Assembly (NCBI GenBank): GCA_963580455.1
Contig: OY756964.1
Span: 4,898,001 to 4,962,000 of the forward strand
DNA: 64,000 bases
Source: Euonymus europaeus
Taxonomy: Eukaryota > Streptophyta > Magnoliopsida > Celastrales > Celastraceae
Direction of reading: 5' to 3'
The translations under genes were made by a program, and so were the position numbers. The notes below the pieces were generated by a model. The model worked only from the letters and a program-made list of their open reading frames with translations, ran no database searches and was not told the origin of the DNA. Shown here piece after piece: positions 35,101 through 46,799 of the stretch (position 1 is its first letter; each line of letters starts with the position of its first letter).

Positions 35101-38100
35101 TGAGCAGGCAGCTCTTAGTGAAAGGATGCAAGAATACAAAAGGCAGATTGATCGTGAGAGTAGATGGTCTTCCAATGGCTTTAATGCATCCCCCACTGGT
35201 GATGGCATACAAGCTATCGGTAGAAGTTCACATAAAATGATAGATGCAGTTATGCAATCTGCTGCTAAAGGAAAGGTTTGAGAAAATAGCTTATTTGGAA
35301 CTCTGTTCATGGAAAGAATTATGCCCTTCTGACATGTCATCGTGTTTCTATTTATCTACCTTCATCTTAACTACCAGAAAATTTCAGGTTCAAACCATTC
35401 GACAAGGCTATCTTTCGAAACGTTCTTCAAACTTGAGAGGTGACTGGAAAAGACGATTTTTTGTTCTTGACAGCCGAGGAATGCTTTATTATTATCGCAA
35501 ACAGTGCAGCAAATCATCTGTAAGTATTTCATATGAAAGTATTACAATTTCTATTTGCTTGTGATGTACTACACCTTTTATTGTTATTTATTACATTTTC
35601 AGGGATCTGCCTCGCACCTTTCGGGTCAGCGGAACAGTTCTGAGCTTGGATCTGGACTGCTGAGTCGTTGGCTCTCCTCTCACTATCATGGTGGAGTTCA
35701 TGACGAGAAATCTGTTGCTCATCACACTGTCAACCTTCTTACATCAACAATCAAAGTTGACGCTGACCAATCAGATCTAAGGTTTTGCTTCAGGATCATT
35801 TCACCAACGAAGAATTATACATTGCAGGTACTACTTGGTGTTTGTGTTTAAATTAATTTTCTGCAATGCTTTAGTTTTTCCTCCATTATTCTGCCAAGGG
35901 CTGTCGTTATGATTTAGTTTATGGTTGTTGTTTTGTGATGCACCCTTCCTCTGATATTTATGCTTGTCAGTGCAGGCAGAGAGTGCTCTAGATCAGATGG
36001 ACTGGATTGAAAAGATAACAGGAGTTATTGCTTCATTACTTAGTTCTCAGGCTCCTGAAAGGGTAATTTTTGGCAATATTCATTTGATTAGTGGCCATTG
36101 GCTCTCTCTTTCAAGTTGATGATGGTAGTCCATGATGTTTCAGTGTCCGACAGCTAGTCCCATGGGAAGCGGTCATCATAGATCAGGCAGTGAGAGTAGC
36201 TCCTTTGAAATTGCGGACTTTGACAACAATGCCATTGAGGAATATACATCTGAAAGGACCCATTCTACTGCACATCATGAACGACCATTGAGAAATGTGC
36301 AACACCAGAGGTCCTCTGTGAAAACTCAGAAACCGATTGATATGCTGAGGAGAGCATGTGGGAATGATAAATGCGCTGACTGTGGTGCACCGGAGCCTGA
36401 CTGGGCTTCTTTAAATCTTGGTGTTCTTGTATGCATCGAGTGTTCAGGGGTCCACCGTAATCTTGGCGTGCACATATCAAAGGTAAGTGACACTGTTCTC
36501 TGTGCATTATTTTTGCATCCCCCGAAGTATGGTATTGTAATGGCCATCTTGATATATGTTTATCAATGGATATTTGAGAAACTAAGTAATTAAGAGAGAG
36601 GCTGTGGTCATGGTTTAAAAAATCGAACTGAGGCGCCGCCTCAAGGCGCGCCTCAGCCGCCTCCGACCATCAACCGAATCGTTCTAAGAGCCTCAAATCG
36701 GAAGTTCGTCAAAATCGCCTCGTTGACTGAGGCGGCCGCCTTGAGGCCCGCCTCCACGCGAGGCGCTCTGTTTCTCGCTGAGGCGATAAAATAATAAAAA
36801 AAAACAAAAAAACAAAAAACCAGAGATGAAAATCGCATCTGTCCAAAGACTGGGTTTAACCTAATTTTTCAGCAAGTCGCGCAGCTGAAGAGCATCGCCA
36901 GCAGCCACCAGTCTTTGGACAGCACCTCGCGCGAAGATCGCCTGAGCTTCGCGAGCTCTCTAGCACCTCGCGCGACTTCTCCAGCTCCTCTGGCTACCTC
37001 TCCAGCACCTCGCGCTCAGCTCGCCAGCACCCAGCGCAGCTCGCAATCCCGCCAGAGATCAGCGACCTCGCCACCAGCACCTCGCACGACCCTCGTGAGC
37101 ACCCAGCGACCTCGCCACCAGCAAAGCAGCACCTCACACGAATTGGAGTATTATGATTTCTAATTATTAGAGATGTTTTTTTTAAAATATTTTATATTTG
37201 TATGTTATGAATTGTTATGTGTGATATTTTCATGAATATTTTTAATTTTATAATTATTATGGATGCTTTTATATGTTGAGGATCCTATTTTTTTAGTTTG
37301 GAATGAGGCGACCGCCTCGATCGCCTTGAGGCTACCGCCTCGCCTCAATATAGCCTGACCGCCTCAAATCGCCTTTCGCGTTTTAAAACCTTGGCTGTGG
37401 TAATGTTTAATAGAGTATTAGAGTGATGGGGATCTGATGTAAATTGAGTCATGAATTTTGGCATGCTTTTTCAAGAGAGAGAGAGTGAATAGTTACAGGC
37501 CTCCTGAGAATATTTATCAAAAGGTTCCTCGATGAGGCAGAGATGAGAGAACTCAATGCACATTATTTTACTAGATTGCCGTTGACTTGTGGGATCATTC
37601 ATTTCCTTTCGTATTCTAGCCACCAAAAAGTTGAGTTTATTTCCTGCAATGTCATATGGAAATTAGTAGAGTAGCATGAGGGTTATAGTTGATGAGGTCA
37701 CTCAAAAGGATGAGATTGTTTGTGAGATTCTGTGGTGGTTGTCTTCCCCGGGTGGGGGGTTGTTGGGAAAGGTCTGGCAGGCTTGAGAGTTTCCTATCAT
37801 AGATAGATCTCTACTTTTTTTGTGTTTTTATTTCCATGTTTCTTCATAAAACACTAGACAATAATTTGTTTGGGCATATTCCAGACGTTTCAGATTTTTC
37901 TTTTGTTGAACCTTAAATTTTCTAATCGTCTCTGACTCGCTATAGTTCAAAAGGTCAAAAGTCTACATGATTGAGCTGTGAATTTTTTTTATATGATCAA
38001 TGGTTTTCTCAGTTATTGAAGTTTTCAGTTTTGTACCTATTGTGTATTTTGTGTGTATGCATATTATTGTCTTCAATGGGAAATGAAATTTATACGTCAT

Positions 38101-39440
38101 ATTGTTGGGCTCTTAGTTTTGTGTGGACTACAATTGCAGGTAAGGTCTCTCACACTTGATGTCAAAGTGTGGGAACCTTCTGTTATAAGTTTGTTTCAGT
38201 CTCTGGGGAATGCCTTTGCCAACTCAGTGTGGGAGGAATTGTTGCAGTCAAGAAGTGCCTTTCAGTTCGATCTTACCCCTCCAGGGTAAAGAGCCGTCAA
38301 TTATGATTATATTAAGATTCATTTTCTATCTTGCAGCTCAATTTATTGTTTATGTGCTGGTTGCTGACATTTTTATGATGTTCTGGTGAAGCTTATGCAC
38401 GTTGGAAAAACCAAATCTGTTTCTCATGGGGAAACCCAGTCATACAGATTCCATAGCGATAAAAGAGAAGTTTATTCATGCAAAGGTGTAACTATGTTAC
38501 TCATAGCCTTCCTTTTTGGTTTATTTGTTTTCCTTGGGGAGAGTTGTGTATAGGGTTACACTGGGGATAAGTCAATTGAGCTTGGTTTACTTTTTGCATG
38601 AAAAGGTGATGCTTGATTGCATACTCTTTTTTGTTGTTTTTACTGCAGCTGTGCTTGTATTTTAAGGTTATCATTGTTTACTCTAGAATGCTCTTTAATC
38701 TGTGTTTGTTGGTTGCATACTCATTTGATGTTTTATGTTCACAGTATGCGGAAAAGCTTTTTATTCGGAAGCCAAAAGACAACCAATTTCATCTTTCAGT
38801 AGAAGAACAGATCTGGGAGGGTGTTCGTGCCAATGACAAGAAAGCGGTATATCGTCTCATTGTCAATCATGAAGCAGATGTGAACATGGTGTATGGGCAA
38901 GCATCTTGCAGCTCTTCTCTAACACTTGCTAAAGTTATGCTATTGCAAGAGCAGACAAGCATCGACCATTGTTCTAGCTGCTCAACGGGAAATTCGCTGG
39001 ACAGGTCCTCTACTAGCTCTTTGAACTTGGAAGGGACGAGTGTACCTCAAACTTTGGAGGATATAGATGGCTGTACCTTGCTTCACATTGCCTGTGAAAC
39101 TGCAGACATTGGCATGATAGAACTCCTCTTACAGTATGGTGCTATCATAAACTTAACTGATTCAAGAGGTCAGACACCACTCCACCGCAGTATTCTTAGA
39201 GGCAAACCTGTGATTGCAAAATTGCTCCTTGCAAGGTATCATGATTGGTCCTTGTTTACGTCTTTTGCATTTACCCAATCATCTATGAGTTCCTCCAATT
39301 CAAGGATATACATTCATGTTTGCAGGGGAGCTGACGCAAAGGCTGTGAATGGGGAAGGTAAAACCCCACTCGATCTTGCAGTAGAGTCCAAATTTGTTGA
39401 TAATGAGGTCCTTGCTTTATTATCTTACTCGAATGGATAG
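29110..39440 (+). CDS. AGD3: ACAP-type ARF GTPase-activating protein (BAR-PH-ArfGAP-ankyrin), AGD3/VAN3-like
   Basis: Nineteen coding exons join in frame to 832 residues: 29110-29154, 30380-30456, 31421-31521, 31765-31835, 32429-32491, 32941-32985, 33875-33940, 34078-34125, 34234-34329, 34410-34451, 35060-35275, 35388-35519, 35603-35827, 35976-36062, 36144-36482, 38140-38285, 38392-38485, 38745-39235, 39326-39440. The protein has an N-terminal BAR domain (about 1-230), a PH domain (about 295-430, [20 protein letters not shown]), an ArfGAP zinc finger with cysteines at about 515, 518, 535 and 538 and the catalytic arginine at about 543 (GVHRNLG), and C-terminal ankyrin repeats (about 735-825). 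It should bind curved, phosphoinositide-bearing trans-Golgi or endosomal membranes and stimulate GTP hydrolysis on ARF. Arabidopsis AGD3 (VAN3, SCARFACE) is required for continuous leaf veins. Wording and length are closer to AGD3 than to AGD1. All catalytic features look intact. Confidence 0.95.
36609..37393. mobile_element. hAT-type non-autonomous element (785 bp) in an AGD3 intron
   Basis: It lies in the intron between the ArfGAP exon (ends 36482) and the next coding exon (starts 38140). The ends CATGGTTTAAAAA and, reversed, CAAGGTTTTAAAAC form short terminal inverted repeats. They are flanked by a perfect 8-bp duplication GCTGTGGT (36601-36608 and 37394-37401). The interior is unusually GC-rich for this window, with GCCTC/GAGGCG-type palindromic motifs at both ends and a serine/proline-coding low-complexity tract at 36915-37160. 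No transposase is present. Confidence 0.88.
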
Positions 39441-41992
39441 TTTTTCAAAAGATATATATTTAAATGCTAATAACTAGGAAATGGAGAATGAAATGCCAAA
39501 GTTTTTTGTAAGTTGTGTCATTATTAGCAACAATATTTGGTCCTAAATTGAATTGTTCACCGGTGTGGGGAGATAGAAAAAGATGATAGGTTGCTGTTCC
39601 TGCTGCATTGGTCTACTAACACATGTATCCATAAATGCCCCAGTATTGAGTGCGAGCTGTTTGAAGATTTCTGCCAAGGGTTCTTCTATGATATGAAATA
39701 TGGTTTGTTGAATCAGTTTAGTGCCTTCTGTGATGGAGCTGTGAGTATAGATCGGGGCATTGTGTATTTGTACATTGATTCATGTCAATGAATGTTTATT
39801 GTGTGTAAATTACTGAATTATTGTGACGAACTCCTGCCTCTGTCAGCGAGGTCTGGTTGTTGCTTTTTGGGCTTTTAAGCAAAGCATAAATTTTGGTTCT
39901 TTATGATTTGCATATAAAATGCGTGGATTATATTTGTGAGTGTTTCTTCCTATAGGGATCTTTTCTATTGACTGCTTAGTGCATTGTTTGGTTAATTTAG
40001 CTTAAAGTAAAATGTTTATTTTTAAACCTAGTGTAATAATAGCAAGAGTAATTGATAGCGAGTTCTTGTACTGTGCAAATGCAAAATTTTTGATACCCAT
40101 GTCACAAACGATTTTGGGAATGGTGAGTTTTTTTGTAATCGGCAAAGGGTACTATTTCATGAGTTTAGGCATTATGAACATCATCCCTAGTAAGGCTTCA
40201 TTTTTACATTAGAGCCACCAAAATGGCATGCCCTCATTAATTCTCTAATTTTCACTTTCATTAAACAGAAAGCGTTCTCATATATTTATTTACGTCAATA
40301 AAGTACGTCTGTAAAATATATTTTTCAATACAATTTTTTCAATCCTCATTATTGAAGCAATTAATATTTCTTTCTTTTATCAGTTTTTTCACTAAAAGTC
40401 TAAAATTAATAGTATCCACATTTTTTTCAATACAATCACAACATAAAAACACATCTTCCAACAATATTTGTTGTCCCCAACAAAATAAATAATAACTATC
40501 GTGGTTGCCCTTATAATTGAGACTCTTTACTTGCAATCATAAGTTCTATGCATCTAGACTAGGGATCTCCATATTTTTTATAATTGAAAATGATATCATA
40601 TTAATTTGATATTTAGCAATCTAATATGAGGATAAATAAATTTAGGTTGTTAGGTATGTAAAAACATAAAATTCTTATGTGATGACAAAATAAATTGAGT
40701 TAAACTCTGCGCATGAATATTTTGTTCAGTAAAAATTGTACAAAAACTCTTCGAATTTGGGGTTTGATCATAAACCCTAGAAACTTTTCGAACACAAGAA
40801 TTTTTGAGTTTTGTGTTAGCTCTAGAAATTAAAAACTTTCCGAGTTGATACGTTTCGCCCAAGAAAATTCGAGCATTTGATACAGAAATAGAAGAATGAG
40901 TAACTATTGAGTGGATGGTTGTTCAATCTAAAAGAAAAGCATAAACGAGCACAAAAAAAGTTACTTCTATTCCCATGAGATACCATCATTATCGTCCATG
41001 AGAACGTGTAAAGGGTGAGAAGAAGTATTTCATACTCTTATTCCGAGGAACGAAGAATAATATTATTTAAATTTAAATTTAAATTGGAGATATATAAAGC
41101 ATAAACAGAAAAACAATTATTCTCCAACAAAAAAAGATATAAACTTTACTAATCCCATGATAAGACATTTCATTATCATAATACACAAAAATCTCGGGCT
41201 CACACAAATTCCAGTACTTTCTTGTCAACGGTCTAGATCTCATCCTAGACAGACAACCCAACGGCAAGGATCTATTCCATCCCGCCTTGTCACACGCAGT
41301 TCGATGCTTCGCTTTCGGCCTCGTGACAGCGACACCAGCGAGCAGCGATGCTCCCGGCCTACGTGGCTGTGGACCCCTACCCTGTCTTACGGGACTCTGT
41401 GAGAGGCGGGAACCCAGTTTTGTCCTTCCAGAACTAGAGAGAGAGAGAGCTGGTATTCCTTCGTAGGGAGAGGAAGTGAGCAGGTCTTCGTAGTTTTTCA
41501 GCTATTTGTTCTAAGTGTGCTGTGGTACAAGAACTGCAAGTCGTTATTCACTAATCGTTCGTGAAGAGAAGGCATAGATTTTCTTGCTTGAATCTGCAAA
41601 CTTCGGTGAATAATAAAGACTTGATTTCTGAGCTTTTACTCTGACAGAACTTACCATTTATTCATCAAATGTGATGAATGATTGGTCATTGAGCTGTTAA
41701 GCGTGCAATTTTCTGGTCTAGTTGATTCTCTGAAGATGACCAAGTGATTCCCAGCGTCTTTCTCCAGAAGATTTTGAGTTGAAATTCGTGTTTTTGTCTA
41801 ATTATTTTCCTTTCAAGCTTGGAGCTTTATCTGATATCTTGTTCAGGCTAGAGATTCAAATCCATGGTTTGTCAAAAGATAGAAACTTTTGAGATGGGTT
41901 TTTGGAATTCGAACAGATTTTCTCCATCTTCGTCTGAATCATAGTACTTGAAGTCTTGAAGATGTGGGTTCAGTAGCTTTTTCTAGGCTTTA
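39441..41992 (+). other. spacer between AGD3 and CRN, including the CRN leader
   Basis: The first few hundred bases should be the AGD3 3' UTR. 40200-41150 is AT-rich with no gene. 41230-41992 is more GC-balanced, has an (AG)n tract at 41437-41449, and likely holds promoter and leader of the CRN gene. The frame at 41157-41402 shows no domain and I do not call it. Confidence 0.45.
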
Positions 41993-43642
41993 ATGGAGAA
42001 AAGAAGATACACTTCCCAAATCAACAACAAACCCGCAACCACTCTATTTTTCCTCTTCTTTCTTTGTTTTCAAACAGTGGAATGCCAAGACCCCAAGCCA
42101 CAGTCGTATTCTACGCCGCCCCGGTTCGACAATGGACCCAAAAGGATCGTTCTCAGTGTTTTCTTTGGAGCTTTAACTGGGTTTTCCGGAGCCATTGTTT
42201 TCGCTTTTATGGTCCGCTTCTTCATCCGCTACATGAACACAACTCCAATCCTCAAAGGCTCTGTCGTATTCTCCCCTGAAATCAACCGCAAGACCCTTCA
42301 ATCGGCTCTTTCAAACGAGACCCGCCAACTGGGTTCGAGCCCGAATGGGATATACTACCGAGTCCCCCTCGACAACGGGTTCACTGTTGCCTGCAAAAGG
42401 CTCGAACCCACCGTGGGTTGTTCCCCGGAAACGCAGAGCAAGTCGGTCAAGAGGAAGATACAACAGGAATTGGAGAAGCTCGCAAACTTGAACCACCCAA
42501 ATGTCATGATTCTCCGAGCCTATGTACGCGAATCAGAGAGGTTCTCCCTTGTCTATGACTATGTCCCCACTGGGAGTCTTGAGGATGCAATGAACAGAGT
42601 TAGAGAGAACCAATTGGAGCTCAAATGGGAAGTGAGACTCCGGATTGCGGTTGGGATAATCAAGGGACTTCAGCATCTTCATTGTACTTGTGTTCCACAG
42701 ATTCTTCACTACAATCTGAAGCCTAGAAATGTGATTTTAGATTCCGAGTTTGAACCAAGGCTGGCTGATTCTGGATTGGGTTTGCTTATGCCAAACTTGG
42801 ATAGGGCTTCATCTGGGTATAATGCTCCTGAGTGTTTCCAGGATTGCAGGTATGGAATTTAGATTTATAAAATTCTTTAGTTTGTCAAGTAAATTTAGTT
42901 GTGTTTATTTTAGATATCTGTGTTTGGGTCTTAATCTACAGTAATTTTGAATGTGATTATTGCTGTTTATTGAAGTTGAGGTGTTGTGGTTTTCAGATTA
43001 TATCTTTGAAATTGAGTGTTAGTTTGGACATCTGTGGTTGTTTTCTCTTGAATGTTTGTTTTGGTATTGCAATTTTTCCTAGGTGGTGTTGTTCCAAAGG
43101 GTAATGAAGCTAAAGACAGGATGAGTGTGCCATTTATTTTCTAGTTCTATTGTTTATTTTGGTATCTGTTTATTGAAGGAAAGGACTAGGTTTTGTTATT
43201 TGAAGCCCTCGAAAAGGTCTTGCATTCCTCACCTGATTATCTCTTGTGGATCTTCCTCATTAAATTGTGGGAATGAAACTTCACTTTTTGGTTACTTTGT
43301 TTTAACTTGTATGAATTTTCAATTGTCAATAGGTATACAGATAAGAGTGACATCTTCAGCTTTGGGATGATATTGGGTGTTTTGCTGACTGGTAGAGACC
43401 CCACCGATCCATTCTTTGGTGAAGCAGTGAGCGGGGGAAGTTTAGGGCGTTGGCTTCGGCATTTGCAGCAAGCTGGGGAGGCTCGAGAAGCACTAGACAA
43501 GAGCATTCTTGGGGAAGAAGTTGAGGAAGATGAAATGCTGATGGCAGTGAGGATTGCTGTTGTGTGCCTCTCAGATATGCCTGCTGATAGGCCTTCCAGT
43601 GATCAGCTTGTTCACATGCTAACCCAACTTCACAGCTTTTGA
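41993..43642 (+). CDS. CRN: CORYNE receptor-like pseudokinase
   Basis: Two exons, 41993-42849 and 43333-43642 (GT-AG, phase 2), encode 388 residues. Residues about 1-31 look like a signal sequence (ATTLFFLFFLCFQ), 51-79 are a transmembrane helix, and a kinase-like domain follows with almost no extracellular region. This short ectodomain and the text TPILKGSVVFSPEI, YVRESERFSLVYDY, TDKSDIFSFGMILGVLLTGR and MLTQLHSF are characteristic of CORYNE (SOL2). Lys135 sits where the ATP-binding lysine belongs, but the catalytic loop is HYNLKP (239-244) instead of HRDLKP and the DFG motif is DSG (259-261), matching CRN's status as a pseudokinase. CRN pairs with CLAVATA2 to pass CLE peptide signals in shoot and root meristems. 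It lies downstream of AGD3 on the same strand. Confidence 0.96.
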
Positions 43643-45160
43643 AGTCAAGTGTAAGTGAATTAAAAGAAGCCTTAATTTGAGTTGCATATGGGAAATTGGA
43701 TCCTGTTTTTGGGATTTTGTTGGAATTGCAACACTTTATACAAAGCATGAAGAGGTGATGAAGTTCTGGTCAGAACTTCTCAGACATGTAATGCTTCTCT
43801 CGTAGTATCTTTATGGTGGTGTTTAATGTTGTCAATCCTGCAAGAGTGAAGGGGCTCACTACTAACTCAAAAGAAAGATAAGGTCAAATGTTGTGGGGCA
43901 ATTGCTGCATTATTGTGTTTTCACCTCTTAACGATCGCGGGGTTTCATTGGAAACTTTATTGGAGTCACGGATCCTTTTCCTGTTCCCATCAGGGAATCC
44001 TCTTTGTTTGATCTAAATAATGTTATTTGATCCCTAATACTTTAAAAGCCTTTTCTTGAAGATTGTTTTTCTAACAGCCAAAATGTGGCTAGGAGACGGG
44101 ACGGGGAAGTAAGACTTGAACGGTTGAACCGGTGCCCTGTGGACTAGAAGATGATCCAGCTCAAACCAATTGAGCTTCAAGATTGGATGATATATTAAGA
44201 ACACAATATTTGCAATGTAATGAAAGTTGTATGCATTCTTTTGAGACTCATGTATGTTTTATTCTTTGCAATTTTGTGAATGTCCCAACTCATCAAAAGA
44301 TATGATATGATGCACTTGTTAACCTGGGGATTGGGTAAAAGGGAGAAGTTGATTGGCATGGAAAATGAGTTTTGTCTTTGCTATTGTGTGACAAAACTAA
44401 TCTTCATGAGGTGGATATGCTTAGGAGGGGAAAAGCATGTGGTGGTGGTGGTAGGGATAGGGGATGTTGAGAGAGAATACTGGCAGGCAGACAGGCCATG
44501 CAAATTGGGTCACTCAAAACTAGTAGAGCATGCTCCAAAAGGATGAGTTGAAAAGGCATGGGGAGGGAGCATGTACATGTCAGATGACCTCCCTCACATC
44601 AACCCTAAGATTCCATCAATGGGTTCCACACTCTTTTCCCAAGGTAGTAGTCTACTGGTTTTTCTATACTGAACAATTTTTTTCCTCTCATTAACACAAT
44701 CCAAGTTTAATATCTTTAGGAAGAGTGGTCCACTGGCATACAATATTTTGTATTTTTCTAACTATTTGTCAGAGAAAAGTCCAAGCTTGGCAGGCTCCCT
44801 CTCCAGTACCCACCATCAGACGCTGGGTCAAAAACAGTGATTATTGTTGGTCCGTTTGGATCAGATATCCCATAGAGTATAAGCTATCGTAAAACGTAAA
44901 AACTAAGAATGCCGAGCTAAGTTCATGGCTACCTGCATTTTTGAAATTGTTTGTCTGAATTTGTTATTTGCACTATTACAGAACTAGAGTTTCAAACTAT
45001 AAATATATCATAAGCTTGGTTGATGGGTTTGGAAGAAGATAAGGTAGCAATATATTACCTCGTAAGGCTTCTAATTACTGTTATGATTATATATTCAAGC
45101 TTGAATATTTGATTGAAATGTAAGATCTAGTTCAATCTGAGTATATAAAATGGGATTTTA
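43643..45160. other. CRN 3' flank and spacer
   Basis: No supported gene. It includes a tRNA-like stretch near 44100-44175 listed separately. The frame at 44280-44546 has no recognisable domain. Confidence 0.45.
44100..44175 (-). repeat. possible tRNA-derived SINE head or decayed tRNA-like sequence
   Basis: On the minus strand AAGCTCAATTGGTTTGAGC resembles a tRNA internal A box (TAGCTCAGTTGG), and GGTTCAACCG about 30 bp further resembles a B box (GGTTCGAATCC). No full cloverleaf can be drawn. A similar pair occurs on the minus strand near 60338-60410, so a SINE family is more likely than a tRNA gene. Confidence 0.3.
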
Positions 45161-45182
45161 CTGGCTGTAATTAATGAAAGCT

Positions 45183-45582
45183 TACTTTAATGGGGATCAA
45201 ACCAGTGTGTTCCCAGCTGAGGCTTGCGAGACAATCGGTGGGGAAGCTTGTGATGTTGAAATGTACCCAGAAACGAAGCTCAAACCAGAGACTGGAAACA
45301 CAGTGCCAAAACCTGCTTCAGAGTAGGTTGAATGAAAGAGAATACGTAGACTACAAAAATCCAAAAACGTAAGATCATAACAATCCTGTTTGTTGAAATT
45401 CTAGGGTTTATTGATTTGCAATGACATAAGTTGAGAGAATCAGAAAGGAAACTGAAATGTAATGTCTTGATTTGATCCTATTACAGAGTATTCCTAGAAG
45501 AAGCCTGTGATGATCTTGGAGGAGAATTTGCGACCCTGAGTATCAAGACAAAGGTAACTAGAAAGTCAGTGGTGGATTCACA
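45183..45582 (+). pseudogene. light-regulated protein LIR1-like pseudogene
   Basis: From 45183 one frame reads GDQTSVFPAEACETIGGEAC and then DVEMYPETKLKP up to a stop. A frameshift at about 45318-45325 is needed to continue with NEREYVDYKNPKT, which ends at a gtaaga donor (about 45370). After a ttacag acceptor (45486) the text resumes with VFLEEACDDLGGEF. One T is then missing, so the expected C-terminal C-x-P-E-Y-Q reads out of frame. The two repeats TVFxAEACxxxGGEaC are the signature of chloroplast LIR1 (CCL in Arabidopsis), which helps tether FNR to thylakoids. The transit-peptide exon is absent. Two frameshifts and no start make this a pseudogene; a sequencing error cannot explain both plus the missing exon. 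Confidence 0.8.
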
Positions 45583-45779
45583 GATGTTACCAAAGATAAC
45601 AACTTCTTATTGTGATTGAGCTTCCTTGTATAGTTCTGTGAAATTGTGAATAAGTATACATCACTTGACAATGTATCTGACAAAGTTGTGAAATAAATAA
45701 CAGAACTCTGCAGCTAGTGACTCAGCTCTTCTTCAACCAGAACCAGAAAGTTTACACTCTCAGAATCATTCATCCATCA

Positions 45780-46718
45780 CATTTCACAGATCAAATAAGC
45801 TATTAGATGTGGAATGAAATGCACATACTTTGGATTTAACAGCATTACTATGGGTTCTCCTCTAATCTCAATGATACCCTCCAAAATCTTATATTGAAGA
45901 GCAATCGAGTCCTTCGCGGTTCTCTGCCTATCTGAGTCGCCACTTTCTGAACTGCGGTTGCTTCTTAGGAGAAACAATCCCGAACCATCACATTCAGCAC
46001 TTGACGTCTAGGAAAAAAAATTAGGAAAAAAAAGAACCAAATAGAGAGCAACCTTCTGCCTTTGATTGTAAAAATGGAAGGAACCCATCTCTGGTAGATG
46101 AAGAGCCGCCTTGGGGAATCTCCATGGCATGTATCAGATAACAGAAGCAGCGCAAGGCCGCTTCTCACTGTTCACACAAACCTAAAACAGATATTACTTG
46201 GTTGCATGGATTATTGCGTTGTGGCATAATTACAGGAGTTCTGAGCTCTAACCATTGCCAAGTCCCTTCCAGAGGGATTAACGTATTTCTCTTGACCCTT
46301 GGCAACTCCTCCAACCAAAATTAGAACAAAAGAACCACACAAAAAGCGAATTTTAAAGGTGAATGAATTGAGAAACAAAGAAAACTTGTTTACATTATTA
46401 CATTTCTTGCATGAAAAAGAAACATTTGAAAAAGAAAAAAGTTCACCTTAAGTCGAAGAATACCCCAAGATCAAAAACTGCAGCAGGAAATGTAAGTGAA
46501 ATACAGTCAAATACTTCTTAATACTCTCATCTCCAACCACATAGCTTGATGTGAGCCAATTTTTGGGGATTACCTTCTAACCTGCACCGGTTGCTGATGA
46601 AAACCACCGTAGGGTCACTATTATTGTCCTCCATTGCAGCAAGCGAACTGGAGTAGCAAGGACGTTTTTCCGCTGAATTTGAACTTCCATCAATTGACAG
46701 TGGCAGAGACGACACCAT
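45780..46718 (-). other. possible minus-strand multi-exon gene or remnant, unidentified
   Basis: A first exon may run from the ATG at 46718 (MVSSLPLSIDGSS...) to a GAAG|GTAATC donor at 46574. A 31-nt piece at about 46448-46478 (ctgcag acceptor, gtgaac donor) continues that frame. A later piece bounded by a cctag acceptor near 46012 and a gtatgt donor near 45830 reads SSAECDGSGLFLLRSNRSSE and onward to GEPIVMLLNPK. I could not join all pieces without stops and recognise no domain. Several TGGGCT/GCCCA boxes at 47080-47420 would lie in its promoter. It may be a decayed gene. Confidence 0.3.
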
Positions 46719-46799
46719 GGTTCGATCGTTTGACTGAGAGAAGAGTACAGATAGATTAGGTTTTACTATTACCCATGTAGATTATCTATGATCAAGTTC

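Noticed and set aside
36915..37163. 82-codon Ser/Pro/Ala-rich frame in the AGD3 intron
   Set aside because: Low-complexity tract within a hAT-type element; no evidence for a protein.
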